NCBI GenBank assembly: GCA_021307315.1
Contig: JAJSPD010000023.1
Coordinates: 1-64,000 of the forward strand
Reading direction: 5' to 3'
Source: Bisporella sp. PMI_857
Lineage: Eukaryota; Ascomycota; Leotiomycetes; Helotiales; Helotiaceae
Length of the DNA: 64,000 nucleotides
A model generated the notes under the pieces. The model was not told where the DNA came from. It worked only from the letters and a program-made list of their open reading frames with translations, and searched no databases. A program made the position numbers and the translations under genes. Numbering within the stretch: the first letter of the stretch is position 1; each line of letters starts with the position of its first letter. This document shows, one piece after another, positions 47,028 to 60,225 of the stretch.

Positions 47028-48135
47028 ATGCTCGTCCTATCCCTCTTCAGTGGCTTACTCTTAGGAGCCTCAGCTTCGCCTTTAGTGAAGCCCCAAGAAA
47101 CAAAAATACAAGAACGGCAAAGTTCCGTTCCATACGGCACTGCCATCTTAAGCTGTACTGTTCCAGGAACAGTTGCACTCACCTTCGACGATGGCCCATA
47201 TATTTACACGGATGGAGTTTTGAATCAACTCAATGCTGCCGGAATAAAAGCGACATTTTTCGTCAACGGCCAAAACTTCGGGAACATATACGACTTTGCC
47301 TCAGTCATCCGAAGGATAGTAAATGAAGGACATCAGGTGGCATCGCATACGTATGTGCAAATATCCATCCAGAAAACCATATACTTAACATATAATAGGT
47401 GGAGCCATGCAGATCTAGTGACGCTCGACGCAGCTGGAATTGCCTCTCAAATGAGCCAGCTTGATACAGCATTCACGAACATCATCGGCAAGACTCCTAC
47501 CTACATGAGGCCACCCTACTTCAGCTACAACAACTTCGTCCTCTCAACACTCGGGGGACTAGGTTACCACGTGATCCGCGCCGACATCGACACCCTGGAC
47601 TGGCAATATAATACTCCACAAACTATTGGTGAAAGCGTACGACTCTTCGAGGCCGGGCTAAATAGCGGCAAATCCCTCCCGCTCTCTCATGATGTGCATC
47701 CAAATACAGCAAGCACGTTGGTGCCGGCAATGATAAGAGCTATTCAAGCGAGAGGTCTGCGAGGCGTGACAGTCGGGGAGTGCCTGGGTGATGCGTCGGC
47801 CAACTGGTATGTCTGAACAAGTCTAGAGAAATCAAGCTGGCATGGAAGCGAATCTTCTGTTGCGCTTCTTGATTTTGATGGATAGCTACACCAGCCTCCC
47901 ATCGAACAACCACCTTACTGGAGTCACTTCCTAACAAGCTCAAAGGTATAGGGGCGGAACAACCACTCCTCCGACTAACCCTCCCACAGGGCCTGTAAGC
48001 CCTGATAGTACCTGTGGAGGGGCAAACGGCTATGTCTGTCCTTCTGGCCAATGTTGCAGTCAATGGGGATGGTGCGGTGTCACCTCAGAATACTGCGGTG
48101 CAGGCTGCAACCCCACTTTCGGGATCTGCACATGA
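47028..48135 (+). CDS. Polysaccharide (chitin) deacetylase with C-terminal CBM18
   Basis: 306 residues, exons 47028-47350, 47399-47806 and 47946-48135. Signal peptide [18 protein letters not shown]. NodB-homology motifs: TFDDGPY (catalytic and metal Asp), SHTWSHADL (metal His pair, formed by splicing) and [15 protein letters not shown] supplies the late His. A Thr/Pro-rich linker then leads to a hevein-like chitin-binding module ([28 protein letters not shown]). The last exon is needed for it: the unspliced frame stops at 47816. It likely deacetylates chitin at the fungus's own wall or during host contact, a known way to avoid chitin recognition. The start at 47028 is chosen for the signal peptide. 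Confidence 0.94.
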
Positions 48136-49029
48136 GGCTATAGAATGGCGCTTTAACGACTTGACGACTTATAGATTATCGTAATAAATCATGGCTTAGA
48201 GAGATTTCATGTATCAGAAGGAAAGGGACATATTGATACCCGTACAATACTCAATATAAGAATATCAACATCAGGATATCCGAACTCATGGTTCCAAGTG
48301 ATGTGCCAATGTTTGATCGCAGCTCCCCTAATTAATTAGATGAAGCTTGATCGCGCCCGTCCCGGGCTCAACACTCTCGCTGCGATATTGGCACTGTGCA
48401 AATTAATTGAGGGAGGTTGTTAGGGCGAAGGTTGAGTTTCGAATGTAACCTCCAGGATCTAAATCCCTGGATGATCACTCTATTAACGTTACTATGCCAA
48501 CCCCCATCATTTCCCCCACTGCCACCCACACCCCCGCCTCCTTTATTATGATCCGCCATCAAGCGAAAAAAGAAAGATGGGAATCATGCGTAAATTGTTA
48601 TCGCAAACAATGATGGTCGTGTTACACTAATGGCGGGATGGCGTTCATGTGGCTGATGACGCCATACTAGCCACCAGATTTCGGAGGTTCCTCCTCAGCC
48701 GCGGAAAAAGTGGGCCTATCGATTTGTTATCACAACACCACTCGAGTCGAAAAATTTGCGGCTCGCTGGGGCGAATCCCTTGTCAATTTATCTGGTATTC
48801 CCGATGTTCAGTATTAATTGAGTACTTTGAACATCCTCAACTTCAGTGGTATTCCTCCCGTGTTGGTTGTGATTGAAAAAAACGTGAACATGCCAAGTTA
48901 AAAGCAGCCCCACTTAGAGGATTTTGTCAAAGCTGTATTTCATATGCAAAAGAAAAATTTCGAAACAAAACGCCAACGCCGTTCCCAGCCATTCCCAGCC
49001 GTGCTGCAGATATCTAAACTAGTGGTTAT
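48136..49029. other. Intergenic
   Basis: No gene recognised. A Gly-rich minus frame at 48368-48562 is low-complexity sequence only. Confidence 0.55.
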
Positions 49030-49656
49030 CTATCTATAAAACTCTAGCAACGGGGATCTTTCTGAAATATGGTTCTGAGGTGTGTAGTAGCCCGAGGAAG
49101 TCGAACTTTGATCGGTGTTTCCTTCCTGCTCAGCCGAACTACCTGGTGCAGGGATTTTTGAGCTCTCTCCTTTATTCCCCTTACTGGCTAACCCCACGCC
49201 AGTTAGATACTGTGGACCTTCCTTTCCTTTTCCTTTTCCTTCCAAATTTGACGAACTCGCGCCTTGCAAGCTTGACAACGTCTGCCCTTTTCGATCCTTA
49301 TCAGTAGCTGGATCTTGTACAAAATTTCCCCCTTTCCCTGTTGTATTCTGGCTGCTTTTCAATGTTCCTGGGCTTGTGGGAGATTGTGGGATGACTTGGG
49401 GTTTGGTTCCTGCAGATGGTCCTGAAAGCTGATTTCCTGGTGATTATCCTTGGCTTCCTGATGGCGATATTTGAGTTCCTATGAATAGCCCTAGAGGATT
49501 CGCTAGAGGTCCAAGTGGTGGACCAGCACTGATCTCCCACAGTCGTGCCCGAAACGACTCCTGCAAGTACGTCTGGTGCTGTAATTGTAACTCTTTTCTC
49601 GAGAGCTCTTTCATTTCTGATAACGATAGATCTCTCCCGAAGTATTGAACTGGCAT
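49030..49656 (-). pseudogene. Low-complexity ORF interrupted by one stop
   Basis: One 209-codon minus-strand frame from ATG at 49656 to the stop at 49030, broken only by TAA at 49446-49444 (context GSQG*SPGNQ). Restoring a C would give CAA (Gln), which fits the Ser/Gly/Gln/Pro-rich surroundings. The N-terminal part has a charged helix (LSLSEMKELSRKELQLQHQT); the rest is disordered. It may be the cytosolic tail exon of a longer decayed gene reaching to about 50.7 kb. Function unknown. Confidence 0.4.
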
Positions 49657-49832
49657 CTTTCAAGGCGGCGATATTCTTCGTTGTTGCATGTTGAGGATCC
49701 GGATTTGAGTAAGTGGGCCGGCCGTAATTTAGATTACTCTCTGAGATAATGCATGAAGCCAGAATTATATGATAAGGAAGTATAATATATCTGGAAACTT
49801 GTGGCAGAGGGAAGATTCATGTAAATGCCCAA

Positions 49833-50642
49833 TTATATTGAAAAAAGAGCTGTTTGAGTTCGGAATGAGGATATGGAATATGGACCAAACCTCTGATATA
49901 TAGGCTCGAGAGCTTTCACACAGTGACCTAGAATGATCACCGCCACAGGCTTCTTGAAATGATTCAGATTCATCCTACTGCTCAGAAGGAATGTTGATGA
50001 ATTGGTTGGTGCTGGGATACCAGGAACACAGAAGGAAACCACCAACATTTGTTACAATTGTAATCACGGGTCTTCTTAACGCATTCATCATACGAAGGAG
50101 TACAAAGGAATGTGTCGGGTGCTGGTTATTACCAACCGAAGATTTGGCTGTGTTCAAAAACATCAAATGGAACAGAGAGAGTTTTAAAGCATGAAGACTC
50201 CTTCCACTTTGTGACATCTACCCGGTTTAGGGGAGCTTCAGGCAATAATGTGACTCTGAATATAAACCAATTAGCTTGGGTGAGGAAATATCCCAATTTT
50301 TATGTTAAAATTTTCACAGTCGACTTTGAGATTGCGCAGAGTCCTGTGGGCACATTAGCTCCTATTGATATTGGTAGGCCAATCCAATTATCCCACCGAT
50401 ATGTTGGTTATACGCAACCAACCAACTGCAGGATTCTCACCCACACGGTAATATCTAACTAATGCCTCCACCTCTATCCTTAGTAATACATACCTAGATA
50501 CAATCTTAAACCTTGGCTCGGCTATCAGCCTGGCTATGATTGGTATTAAATAAGACCAGTCTTTCGAGGTTACTCCTATGCACAATTTCAGCCATTCATC
50601 CTTATTTACAACCGTATCAAAGTTTGCCTCAAGGAATATCAT
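49833..50642 (-). pseudogene. Decayed coding-like region, unknown family
   Basis: Minus-strand frames keep protein-like runs over several hundred bases, such as NWIGLPISIGANVPTGLCAI, NWFIFRVTLLPEAPLNRVDV and FEHSQIFGW**PAPDTFLC, the last continuing to a Cys-rich stretch. The stops are TAA codons where CAA (Gln) would fit. No family recognised. May form one dead gene with the frame at 49030-49656. Confidence 0.35.
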
Positions 50643-51978
50643 CCTGCAGGGTATTGTTGCTCTAGCTATCCTCCTACTGCTTGTTGTGTGTTTGCCATGT
50701 ACGAATACCTATCATCTCTATCCATATCTCTGATTCTTCATCTGATCCTTCTAACTCAATCCATGAATGACAATAAAATCCCTTCTCGCGCTTTGGCCAA
50801 CCCGAATTTCGGAACCAGCTGAGTAAGCTAAGTGCCGATGCCTCTGATAATATTTCGCTCTTGAGAAGTCTATCCTTCTACAGATCTAACGAAACAATTT
50901 CATCCGAAGCTACTCCCATATCGGTTCCGTCATCAATAGTAAAGCCTCGACCATCTAAGGCTATTACATCATATAAATCCCAAAACCAGTACATTTTACG
51001 TGTCGCCGAATGAACTATAAAGGAGAGCCTGTATCCTGCACTGATTACAACTTAAGGATATATAATAAGGCGGGAGCTTGCTATCTTTTGAAATGGACCC
51101 TCTCTTTTGGTTATATACGGCGAAGGACGAGTGATTACTCCTTGGCATAGTGATCGTCGATACCAGATTTGGCAACTGGAGTATTAGTCCTACCACCGAG
51201 AAGTGGGAAAGCCAGAGTTGCAGCCTGGGCCACAGAGCACTGACTGTCGATACAGCGAAGTATACTGAAGTCAGTGAGATATCTCAGGGCCAGTTCAGAT
51301 GGTGGTGGAGCGAGCATGCCCTTGTATATATTCTGACGGCTAACCATCCTTTGGAGCCTGAAGGCTTGAGTGGCCGCTACTCTCCGACGCATATTTGAGA
51401 AGGCCACTTTACCCATCGCCAACCATTCATTTATCATGATCTCGATTTCACATAATCGGTCACATAATACCAGCACCAGCCAGTACAATAGTGAAGCCAT
51501 TGTCATTGTTATAGATCCAGAAACCGCTTAGCTAAAAGACATGATGGCGCCAAATTACCATTGCCCTGGATTCCGGGGTGAATACTAGAGAAATAACAGA
51601 TTGACTTGGAGCGCTATTTGAAATTTCTTGCAACACTTATTTGCGGACAAAAGATGATTCGCAGACCCGGCTCAAACGCGTGAAGTGGGCCGAGGGGATT
51701 GTAGTTCAGGTAACCGCAATGCCCCCCTCGGAAAGGGGGTTTAACCGACAGCTCACCCCATTAATTAAGGAGAGAGCTTTAAGTAAACACGAGGGGGGCT
51801 GTTGATATCATCTTGTTTGTAGATGTTTTGATTTAGTCTATTAAATTTATTATGAGAGAACTACCGTTGCCTTAAAATGCATGTTGAGGGGACGGTGAAT
51901 CCCTCTCTCCCACATTTGATAAGCATCGAAGCTTATCGCTAAAGAACAATAATAGCTTAAAAATTCAAATTGCGCTCA
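50643..51978. other. Intergenic, possible decayed DNA
   Basis: No gene recognised. A 10-bp inverted pair, GCCCCCCTCG at about 51721 and CGAGGGGGGC at about 51790, surrounds a 60-bp loop; meaning unknown. Confidence 0.5.
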
Positions 51979-54900
51979 TTACACCCGGGGCTTAACGGTC
52001 CATGTTTGGGATTCAAAAACCAAATCACCTCTCAGCCGGTGAGCTTCTGGATCTACATAGAGTTTCAGACTCAAATTGTTGCGACCGAGGTTGAATACTC
52101 TGAAGATAATGTAAACATTTGGAGCTGATCGATCTGGTGGCAACGTGTAGCTTTGTATCTGGTATTGTTAGCATTTGAACGAGAGTGACTTAGTTTTCTA
52201 CATACCAATTGATACTGACTGCTGCTTATATAAAGTCTGTCATCGCACTCGCCCGTCGTTGTTTTCACCTCCATAAAGTATTTCGGCCGGGCATCCCTCC
52301 AAACTTGCTCCCCCAAATATCCTTTCGCAATAAGTATCGCTGTTAAAACGCCCGACTGGTCGTCGTAGGTAATATCGGCGGTCTCTCTACCAGGCCAGTT
52401 ATCCATACCAGTATACCTAGGATGGATCGCCACGAGCCCACGGATGGTGCTCTCCCAGTTGGGCCGGTCAAACCTTGGAAGACCAAGAGTGGATAATATC
52501 TCAAAGACCTGTAGTTACATGCGTTAAGCTCTAAGTTAGACGGCGATTATGAACTGTGCTTACAAATAGTTCTCCAGCCGCACCGATTTTGGTGTCATGA
52601 TTCATTTGCCCCTGACTACGAATGCCGAATGTTATCACAGGGTCGAATCCTTCGAGGAAGTGGTTATTGCCCACTATTGCCCTAGAATTAAGATGTGGTA
52701 GATTGGTTTGGCTTGCAAGCCGAATAACATTCTCAAGGAGATTTCGATAGGCATCACGGGAGTAGTAGGCCCTCCCATCAGCAACCTCTGGACTAAGCCG
52801 CTCTGGAGGGTCATGAATTTGGTCTGCAGCAGGAGGTGAACGCGAGAGCCTGACGCTGGAAGCTGGTATTCCTCGAGCTCGTGAACTCCTTGATGTAGCC
52901 ACGGCATCTTCGACGGCTATGATGTCCCGCTCACTATCGCCTCCTTCCGATGAATCTTCGGCAGCTGGTCGAGGTGGAGGAGCAATATCTGGGACCATTC
53001 CTATTCCTTCAGCCTCCAGGATATCATCAAGTATGTAGATTTGCTTGCTGAGGACATTGCTGATAATCTCTCTAGCAGCCGGTGAAATTTGAAAGAGCTT
53101 AGTCAACGCTTCGGGAAACGACAAAGAATAACACAGCGCTCTCTCTCTCCTATTTTCAGGCACGTAAACCTTCCACCTGTTTTCTTGCTCTCTAATATGT
53201 ACGTAACCGCTGGGGATCTGTATTGTAATGTCTTCCCGGGACCGTTGAATTGTATATTTTGTGGAAATACCACTTGTCCTGAGGATGGATGTACTTCGAA
53301 GTTGGTTTAACATGGACTGCGCACTTGATATTGCAATTGAACTCCGGTAAGAGACTGCGCACCTATTATCTGGTAAATATTTCGTATTTCTAAGAATGAT
53401 AGACTCACCGGAGGAGATCATATGCCCTGCCATTGAAGTCTGCTGTTAGTCTGTTGTCAAGTAGGCTCTCTCCTTGGTAATCTGTTTCTTCGCGGCAAAG
53501 TAGGGATAAGTATTTGCTATCCAAACCCAGCGATCCCAGAAAAGGTTCCAACTGTAGGATTTCTTCCAAACTAAAATCTAACAATTCCACGCAGCCTTCA
53601 AATATTTCTGCGAGTTTAATTCTGTCGATAATGGCGAAGTCGCTTTGGCAGGCGCGAAACTCTATTCGGTGAGCTATTCCAGGCTGTGGAACTCTCACAG
53701 GAAGAAATTTGCATGTTGACAGGATATTCAAATCATTTGGCCTTGGTCTCATCCCATTAATTGCCCAGATTAAGTGCTTGACTCTCTGCACCGTAGGATG
53801 TCTTGTCGCAACAGCGAAGAGTTCTTCTACCAGCGTGGTCAAAGAAGCTGGAGATATTCCTAACCGTTCCAAGAAGAAAGGCTTGAGCTCTTCAGGATAA
53901 GACTGGAGAATGAGTGATTTGCCATCTATTGGGACAGGACTGTCCCAGAGGCATTCAGAAGGTGAAACCCAACTCGAGGTTGACGGTATATATATCAATC
54001 CTTCATTCTGGAAGCGTTCGCTATTATCAAAAGATTAGCGATAATACCAACCATAAAATATCACTTATGTACCTAATTTGGGTCCAATTCGGCTCGCTAT
54101 GACCGTCACTTAATAAGAGCTGATACAGCCTCAACGCCTTTTCAGATAGATCCGGAGAGGACCTTGTCAGCTTTCTGAGATTCGAAACCGTTTCTAAATA
54201 GTCTCTCCAGGTTGTATCTTCAATATCAAGAATTTCACGGAAGAATTTAGACAGCTTCCGATTATTTCGATATTCCGGAACTTCTGCCAGTGGCTTCTTT
54301 GCCAGCAAATCAACGGGACCACGCCAGGCGCAACTTTGGATATCGATCCAGGTAGGACCGGATGCATTTTCTTGAAATGAACAAGGATCTAATATTAGCT
54401 CCCATGTGTCGATCTGCTCGCTGCATATTGTTAGCAACACTCGGGTTTCTTGATGGTAGTGGGATCTTACCACAACCCTTGTCTCTGGTTGTCGCTACAA
54501 TTGTCTGCTATGAATTCGTAGGTTTTCAGTATTTTCTCTCTTATCTCACTTCCCCAAGTACGGTATCTTTGTGCTTCATGCTGTCGTAGAAGTTCTAGGT
54601 AAAAATTGAGATCCGGCTCAAACCCAACCTCAAATTCGTCAAGAAATCTCCACTCTCGAAGTACGGGATTCGCTTCTAAATCACCTGACACCCCTAAGAA
54701 TGGAAACCCTTGGCCAATCCCTAACGTCTGAACCTTGTCTTTCAAGTCTTGCAGTGGCAGGTATGTGTCTTTCAAGGCTCTGAGCTGTCCCCCTAAGCAA
54801 GTGACCTCTGACTGGGATAAGGTATCCACGATTGGAGGGTTCATATCGGCAACATAATCATCCCAGTGCTTCTTCAGTGTGCCGACAATCTTATCGGGTC

Positions 54901-57247
54901 GATATCGTATGATATGTCGGAACTCAGTTGATAGAGATCCGCCATCAAGTTTTATTCTTGGTATACGGCGTACTCCCAAACCTTTCTCTAGCCATTTCAA
55001 CCATGACGAGCCATGTCGCCTGGTAGAAGGTGGGAACAAGGTCGTATATTCGGATTTCAAAAATGACACAGGACACTCGGGTATGTTTCTGCTAGGATCT
55101 CTTGGGTGTTCGTAAGCTTTTAGAAGCTCATATGGCCCATATTCTTCTGCAGTCTGGAAGTACATGAAGTTCCGCCGAGATGTTACCCGCCTACCATGTG
55201 TTTCGTAGAGCCAAACTAGTGAGAGTCTGTGGTCGTCTCTGTTTTCGTGATGCCAATATAAATAGCTGACATGCGCCATGGAGAAGGACAAATCGGATGG
55301 TCCACCACTTCGTGAATAATATCTCAACAACTGGTCCACCACTACTTGGGGCAGGACATTAGTAACACCAAGTGCCGCGAATAAGGCTTTCCGAGAGTCA
55401 TTCGCTGCCGCACCAGGATCTACGGTGGTGATAAGATCTCTGGGTATCTCGGGTCCAATTGCCGCCGGGAAGTATATTTCTTCCTCCGAGGCGCCCACCC
55501 ATTCCCCATTGTTCAGGGGGATCAGGGGTAATTCTCGAATCATATTTATTAGTCCGGTCGAGGATCTAGACAGAATTAATAATATGAGCGAAGCCGCACG
55601 GGAATGCCAGTCGTCATCAGTCTCGCGACTCATCATTTTCGAACTGCCACTTTCCAGATCTTGCTTTATTCTGTGGTACATATGTATATCCTCGATATCA
55701 CAGAGATCAAACACATCGCGAAGTATATCAATATCCTCGGGGCCATATCGCCGGGAGAGGTACTTCCTATTTACCCCTGGCCGATCATGAAATAAAGGTA
55801 GTCCAGAAGAATCCAGATGAGTGGGTGGTAGAATCCGTAACATATTTGGCTGACAGGGTATTGCAAACTCTTGGGAATAGAGTATATTTTCCACACTCAG
55901 AAGTCTAATGGTCTCGGTTGGTAGCACCTCCCACACTCTACCAAGTGATTGGCCACTGGGTAAGTATTTCATCCATTTGTAACGAAGTGGGGAATCACCG
56001 CTAACAAATTGGAGAACAGCATCTCGAAAGGTCTCCGCTACACCACGTAAAATATCTATGTTTCGAGCTGAGTTGAGAATGTCTTCTCTATTCGCGGGCA
56101 AGATAAAATCGGCTTGGATTATGAACTGGTCCCAATTAACAGTGTGCTTTTTTAGTATGGTAGCAACTCACGCTGAAATTAGTTCTACGGATTGGAAGAA
56201 AAGCGAAGCAAGATTGCATTGAAATGAGTGGCTGAGAAGCTTCATCCACCGGAAATGCCAAAACCACTTCGCACGAATCAATGTTAGGTCGAGACGCGTG
56301 CGAAGAGAGTTGAGGTATATCCCTTTTTGTGATATAATACCGATCTGGTGGGTCTTTTGTAACCAACGTGCCGTCTGCGTGGTGAGGATCTTCCACAGAC
56401 TTGACTAAGTGGACCATTCTACCATCATCCCTCTCTATCTTTCTGAAAGTTGTTAGGGTGCTTCTTTCATCTGGATGCTGACATTGGATTTCGATTTTTT
56501 TGAGCGTAGATAAGAATAATAGAAGATTGTCGGGAACGTCTTGCTGGAACTGAGCCATCAGGGAGGCGTAGGGGATGGCTTCCTCGGCCTGGAAGGGAGT
56601 CAAAGTCATTCGGGTGAGTGGATATGCGTCAACAGGAATGAGTTCGTCCTCCAAAATAGGAGTGACAATTCCAAGCTTATCTCTGGTGGCACCTTCTCCA
56701 TACCGAAACGAGAAAGAGAACGAATTTGATTGAATATGAATTGCTGTTGCAACCTGGAAGACAGACTTGAATCCGATCCCTTTCTCGCCGATGTATCCAC
56801 GATCTTTGTTCTTTGAGCTCCTTCCAATCCTGGATATCGAAACTACATTTTCCTCTACGAAACCATCCTCATTGCATTCCACAACAATACTTGTGGGCCG
56901 CACTTTAAACCTGATATAAGGTTGTTGGCCGAGCCGTCTTGCTCGAGTGAATTTATTGTCCTCGGCATTCTGGACTAATTCCAAAGCGAAACGCGCATTT
57001 GCGGAACTGAGATCGTGAGAAATTCTAGGTAATCAAATTTAGTAAAATTCAATAAGTTGGAATAATGCTGGAAGCTGATATACATTTCCAGTGCATCTCC
57101 GAGCTGCTCTCTGGTGTTTTCAAGAGCCTCTAATGTTCCAGGTGGTGAGTTGTCACGATCCTCCTGACTGATCCACCCGTTCCTCCTAGCAGCTCTAATC
57201 ACAATTTCTCTAGCCTGTGCTGGAGTTATGTCCAGTGAGTTCGACAT
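51979..57247 (-). CDS. Sacsin/NO VEIN-like giant protein: GHKL ATPase plus DUF3883 (NOV_C)
   Basis: 1,631 residues, eight exons: 57247-57084, 57006-56172, 56125-54471, 54420-54073, 54020-53409, 53362-52564, 52508-52206 and 52158-51979. Residues about 60-350 are a sacsin-type Hsp90/GHKL ATPase: ALELVQNAEDN (N-box, Glu64/Asn68), NEDGF (Asp102-Gly103) and YIGEKGIGFKSVFQ (glycine lid, 126-139). After splicing, FIIQADFILPANRED follows as in sacsin relatives. A long helical middle has no known domain, then an acidic, disordered linker (EDSSEGGDSERD). The C-terminus (about 1465-1631) is DUF3883/NOV_C: GAAGELFVFEILSTLG, ADITYDD and FMEVKTTTGE, a restriction-endonuclease-like pattern. Probably nuclear or cytosolic; substrate unknown. 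No DnaJ or ubiquitin-like domain is seen. Confidence 0.92.
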
Positions 57248-57948
57248 CTAAGGTGATGAAAATAGAAGTGATTCTTAGAGCTACAAAACGCGCATTTGAT
57301 TTCCAGGTGATGCGTGGGCTATGAAGGCCTAAGCTTATCAATCTGTTGGTGATCTAGCGGCTGACAAGGCCCATGTTGTAAATGTGCCCTGGTTTAATCT
57401 TCCCCGTGCTGATCCTGGCAGCCGCCACCAACCTGAGCGAGAAGCAACACACCAAAACACTGCGACTTGAGATGTTTCAGAGCTAGTTCTCCCATGTTTT
57501 ACAATCCCGAGAATCTGAACAAGCGCCTGTTCGTACATTGTCTCCACTTCTACAATGTGCAGCTCAGTTGATGACTCTTCACCCCTGGTTCCACCCCATA
57601 TTCCGTGAATCTCTTTGAAATACTATATGACTGGCGGACCCGTACTAAAGTACATAGAGAAATTTTTTAATTTTTCATCAGCGAGGGATGACTTTTGTAA
57701 AATGGACTTTCAAACTTATGATTAAACAAGTAAGCAACAATAAAGAAAAATATGGTGATATTAAAAAAAAGAGCTGACTCTTAACCTTTCTTTTTTTGTG
57801 TTCAAGTCTTTAAATCTTTAAAGTTTGATATAATCAAGACTAGTTCTATATTATAAAGTCCTTAAAGAGCTCATTCTAGTCTTTGTCTCACACCACAAAT
57901 AAAAAACTACTATCTAGTACAAGTACATACACATCAACATACACATCA
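57248..57948. other. Intergenic between Hsp70-like and sacsin-like genes
   Basis: 701 bp, AT-rich, no gene seen. It must carry the 3' end of the Hsp70-like gene and the promoter of the sacsin-like gene, so the two are probably not one transcript. Confidence 0.5.
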
Positions 57949-60225
57949 TCAGTGACGATCGAACTGAATCGTTGCTGTCCCTACTACTTGACCGTTCAAA
58001 ACATCTCTACATGTAAGATTTGCTCCTTTATTTCCGAACACGAACTCCACTTCATGAGAAAACATATAGATAGTTTTATTAAGACGAGTGCTGAATTTTG
58101 ATTCTGAACTTTGACCAAAATCAAACCCTCTGGGGAACGTCGAAAAAACATTTCCGACCTTTTCAACTCCTATGACATGTTAGTTCGGTACCTTGAAAAT
58201 CACTAGGATGAATATTCGCAGATACGAGCGGTGAGGCATACTTGGTTCCGTATGATAATCTGGGGGATCGTTCAATGCGGTCGAATATAATGAAAGAGTT
58301 GAAGATGCAGCATTCTCAGGAGTGTATTTCGTCATAAAACTTGTCCTCCTAGAAGTGTCTTGGAAAATCTTGTCACCCTAATCTTTGTCAATCTCTACTT
58401 TATCGCCAGATATGATGCGACCGCTACATACTTTAGAAATAAGCCATTCAACTCTGTGACGACAATATTTTCCGTTATGAAATTCGTTAAAGTAGGACTT
58501 TTCTTCTGGGTCTTTGCCTTCCCTGAAAGGCATGCTAAAACCAATACCGTAATGTCGTCGAGATTGTTTCATGCGAGGAGCAATTCCTTCGAGACCACGC
58601 AGGGCCGCGCCGCGAACTACGGCAGATTGCCTTTACGACAACCAATTAGCTAGTAAAACTATATTAAGACAAATAAAACGTACGGGTGCTCTGGGCGCAT
58701 TAGCTTTATATTTCCATTGACTTTGCACCACTCTGCTAGAGCCTTGTTGAGGTATGGTGATTCACCAAAGCCGCCAACAAGAATGATTCGCTGAATCGTA
58801 AAGGTCAGTATCTGGTCATGATGGAAGTCGAGGAATAGAAATATTACGTCAATCGCTACGCCCTTCTTCCACCTCACCTCTTTGATTTGTTGGTGGACTA
58901 GATTAGAGACCTCTTTAACAACAGGATCGAAAAGACCTTGTATATCCTTGCTATGTATCATCAGAGTCGGTTATGGAATAATATCGACAAAAACTTACTA
59001 AGTAAGTTTCACAACTTGCTCTTCTTCATCATAAAATTCAGAATCCGGTATGTCAAGTTTTAGATCAGTCAGTTCTCGTACATCATCATCGTCATCATTG
59101 CGTCCAAAATCTCGTTTAACTGTCTCGAAAGATATCATGAACTTACTCCCCGGGCCTTTCTTTGAAAACGGGAGAGTGTCGAAAGGTGCCCCAAACCGCC
59201 TCGAGAGTAGAGAATGAAGATTTCGGTCGATGTAAGTTGAACCACACTTTCCGCCTGGAAATTGAGACATCGGTCAGTTTTGGGGTCATTCTTTGAGGGT
59301 GTCAATCGCATAGAGTATCATACCAACCCCAACGCAAAGTTCATCAAATTCCAGACACGGCTGAACTTGGGTAATCGTATATGTGGTTATATCAACAGTC
59401 CCACCGCCGCAGTCACAGATAAGTATATTTTCATCTGGCTGATCTTGTTAGCTGTGGACTCTGTATCTTTGAAGGGATGCATACCTTGATCTGGTTCAAC
59501 GCATTAATCCCAGAATATCTCTTCAAGGTTGCGATAGCTGCCGCCTCTGGTTCTGCGATTGTAAAGATAGCATCACCAGGCCGACTCCCAAACCCTGCCT
59601 TCCTAGCAGCATTGAGCGTTGCATCCTTGGCTTCGTCCGACCATATTGCTGGCAGTGTGATCCAGCATTCCATGGGGGTAGTGTCATATGTTAACTCGGT
59701 CATTTCTTGACGCAACTTCCCAGTCAAGTACATATACAACTCGTGCAGGAAATCTTCGCAAACCTCTTCAGCTTTACGAAAGTCTGGCAGCTTCATCATT
59801 CCCTGGCCCGCCATATCTGCAAGAGCAGGATCGTCATATTCTCCAACAAGCGCATTCCTATCGAGCAAGAGCTTGGTCCAAGAGTATGAAATGTGCTTGG
59901 GGTGAACCTCAAATCCCCATTTGTTCTTGGATATCTTTGGGTTTTCCTTCTTGTATGCAATCCGTGTCGGGACCTTCCAATAGGCATTGGCAAGCTCCCC
60001 AGGCCAAGCGGAGATAATATTGATGTCATCTATTTCGCTCTTTTCTGTTGTCACGTAGCTGATCCCTACAGAGAAATAAACGAAGAATACTTTAAGAGTG
60101 GTATATCAGGACGCTGTACCTGAAAATGTTGTCCCGTAATCAATTCCCACGATAATTTTATGACCATTGCCTTCTGCCAAAGAAATAGACTCCAAAATCT
60201 GATCAAGAGACCGATTTCCAATCAT
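57949..60225 (-). CDS. Hsp70-like ATPase, HSPA12 type
   Basis: 607 residues, nine exons: 60225-60120, 60065-59485, 59438-59324, 59254-58999, 58950-58848, 58790-58684, 58630-58432, 58377-58242 and 58169-57949. Actin/Hsp70 ATPase motifs: IIVGIDYGTTFSG (phosphate 1), ITLPAIWSDEAKDAT, AEPEAAAI, ICDCGGGTVDITTY (phosphate 2) and RIILVGGFGESPYL (adenosine). There is no classical Hsp70 peptide-binding domain or EEVD end, which is the HSPA12 pattern. The intron at 58847-58791 is a stop-free multiple of three. An apparent in-frame TAG near 58380 lies inside the intron 58431-58378. It lies just upstream of the sacsin-like gene on the same strand. Confidence 0.92.

Noticed and set aside
51721..51799. 10-bp inverted repeat as MITE ends
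   Set aside because: The repeats are short and C-rich and no target duplication was found outside them.
58378..58431. Premature TAG in the Hsp70-like gene
   Set aside because: It is the acceptor end of a 54-bp intron (gtatgt...ttag); splicing restores GDKIFQDTS.
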